A DNA stretch of 64,000 nucleotides from Xanthomonas hyacinthi (GTDB lineage Bacteria > Pseudomonadota > Gammaproteobacteria > Xanthomonadales > Xanthomonadaceae), in the NCBI RefSeq assembly GCF_009769165.1, contig NZ_CP043476.1:4781001-4845000 (forward strand), written 5' to 3'. This document shows, piece by piece, positions 62,971-64,000 of the stretch. How positions within the stretch are numbered: position 1 is the first letter of the stretch; the number at the start of each line of letters is the position of its first letter. The notes beneath the pieces were generated by a model. It made no database searches and was not told the DNA's origin. It saw only the letters and a list, made by a program, of their open reading frames with translations. Made by a program: the position numbers and the translations under genes.

Positions 62971-64000
62971 ATGCCGCTCGTCCACGAAATCGCCACGCTC
63001 CGCCAGTTCGACACGGTCCTGGTCGTCGACGACAGCCAGGTCCAGCGCGAACACGCGCTGGCGTTGTGCCTGCGGCTGGGCGCGGTGGCGGTCGAAGGCG
63101 TGGCCGACGGCCATGCCGCGCTGGCGCGGATCGCCCAGGGGCCGCCGCCGGGGCTGCTGATCGTGGACCTGGAAATGCCCGGCATGGACGGCGTGCAGTT
63201 GCTCGACGCCCTGGCCCGCTGCAACCTGCGGGTGCCGATCGTGGTCGCCTCGCAGCGCGGCGCGGCGCTGATCGACTCGGTGCTGCAGGTCGGCCGCGCC
63301 AGCGGCCTGCAGGTGCTGGCCGGCCTGGAGAAACCGCTGCGCGCGGCCGAACTCGACGCGGCCTTGCAGGCGCACCCGCCGCAACTCGCGCCGGCCGCGC
63401 GCAACGACGCCAGCCTGGGCGATGCGACCGACGCGGCGATGCTGCACGAGGCGCTGCGCCGCGGCGACATCGAAGTGGCGTACCAGCCCAAGGTGGACAT
63501 GCGCAGCGGCCAGGTCAGCGGCGTGGAAGCGCTGGCGCGCTGGCGGCATCCGCAGAACGGGCAGATCGCACCGGACCGCTTCATCGCCCTGGCCGAACGC
63601 GAAGGCTTGATCCACGCGCTGACCGCCAGCGTCGCCGACCAGGCGATGGCGCGGCTGGCGACCTGGAAGCAGTCCGGCTTCCGCCTGACCCTGGCGATCA
63701 ACCTGTCGCCGTGCCTGTTGCAGGACCCGGGACTGCTCGACGAACTGCACAGCCAACTGCGCCGCCACGGGCTGGTGCCGGCCGACGTGATCCTGGAGAT
63801 CACCGAAAGCTCGCTGGTCCAGGCCAGCGCGCTGGGCATGCTGGCGCGGCTGCGGCTGCAGGGCTTCGGCCTGTCGCTGGACGACTACGGCACCGGCTTT
63901 TCCTCGCTGCAACAGCTGACCCGCATCCCCTTCACCGAACTGAAGATCGACCGCATCTTCGTGCACGACGCGCACCGCAGCCGCAACCTGCGCACCGTGC
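62971..64000 (+). CDS. Response regulator with EAL cyclic-di-GMP phosphodiesterase domain (partial)
   Basis: The first 343 residues are present; the right edge cuts the gene. A receiver domain (13-130) has the acidic pair VVDDS and phospho-accepting Asp in LLIVDLEMPGMDGV (D66). An EAL domain follows from about 155: VEALARWRHPQNG, LAINLSPCLLQ, VILEITESS, LSLDDYGTGFSSLQQLTRIP then ELKIDR. All metal and catalytic residues seen so far are intact, so it should hydrolyse cyclic di-GMP. It starts 60 bases after cheW and is probably the output of this chemosensory cluster in place of, or in addition to, CheY. Confidence 0.92.
   Translation, partial: MPLVHEIATLRQFDTVLVVDDSQVQREHALALCLRLGAVAVEGVADGHAALARIAQGPPPGLLIVDLEMPGMDGVQLLDALARCNLRVPIVVASQRGAALIDSVLQVGRASGLQVLAGLEKPLRAAELDAALQAHPPQLAPAARNDASLGDATDAAMLHEALRRGDIEVAYQPKVDMRSGQVSGVEALARWRHPQNGQIAPDRFIALAEREGLIHALTASVADQAMARLATWKQSGFRLTLAINLSPCLLQDPGLLDELHSQLRRHGLVPADVILEITESSLVQASALGMLARLRLQGFGLSLDDYGTGFSSLQQLTRIPFTELKIDRIFVHDAHRSRNLRTV

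Noticed and set aside
60634..63975. A minus-strand open frame of more than 1,100 codons across the chemosensory genes
   Set aside because: It is the complement of well-conserved cheA, receptor and cheW genes; its translation shows only composition-driven Val/Gln/His/Ala sequence.

Overview
The window is a chromosomal segment of a Xanthomonas-type gammaproteobacterium. The evidence is the very high GC content, two TonB-dependent receptors, the close match of the nucleotide pyrophosphatase/phosphodiesterase to the well-studied Xanthomonas enzyme, Xanthomonadaceae-style intergenic repeats, and a harpin/pectate-lyase (HrpW-like) gene preceded by a perfect plant-inducible-promoter (PIP) box. The species cannot be fixed from this window alone. 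It is mostly a housekeeping and metabolic backbone with patches of decay and one small island scar.

Layout. 1-6.2 kb: acyl-CoA and branched-chain amino-acid metabolism (N-terminal part of an IcmF-type mutase, leucine dehydrogenase, thiolase), interrupted by a decayed subtilisin-like autotransporter. 6.2-10.1 kb: two Ala-rich lipoproteins, a CHASE3/GAF/GGDEF diguanylate cyclase and a bactofilin with a zinc-ribbon partner. 10.2-17.7 kb: an AidB-like acyl-CoA dehydrogenase divergent from a four-gene overlapping operon of the ligase-associated DNA-damage-response type (exonuclease, ATP-dependent ligase, DEXH helicase, phosphoesterase). 17.7-20 kb: an AT-richer patch with a quinone oxidoreductase, an ISL3 transposase fragment, a tRNA-end-like scar and tRNA-Cys. 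20-29 kb: NPP, a ClC chloride channel, ribosomal protein bTHX, a MerC-like protein divergent from a ZnuD-like receptor around a Zur-like palindrome, and an orphan TonB receptor.

29-36 kb: a periplasmic PaoABC-type molybdenum aldehyde oxidoreductase convergent with its maturation genes xdhC and mocA, then an exported alpha/beta hydrolase. 36-45 kb: a YcaQ-like DNA glycosylase and a complete tripartite RND efflux operon with a trailing TetR gene and a divergent TetR gene. 45-50 kb: the HrpW-like gene with its PIP box, zur, gltX, a nitrilase-family amidohydrolase and an acetyltransferase. 50-57 kb: a secreted papain-like protease, a fused relic of a two-component system, rlmJ, another acetyltransferase and mfd. 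57.8-64 kb: a chemosensory operon (STAS protein, CheA, a poly-HAMP chemoreceptor, CheW, and a response regulator/EAL protein cut by the window end), preceded by a near-consensus sigma-28 promoter.

Main points of interest: repeat elements that have entered coding sequence in frame (a doublet in mfd; GGGACTC-type heptamers in the icmF linker); the PIP-box-controlled harpin/pectate lyase; the Zur operator, with the zur gene itself also in the window; the poly-HAMP duplication in a receptor with no periplasmic domain; and several gene relics (autotransporter protease, CreB/CreC-like two-component pair, ISL3 transposase).
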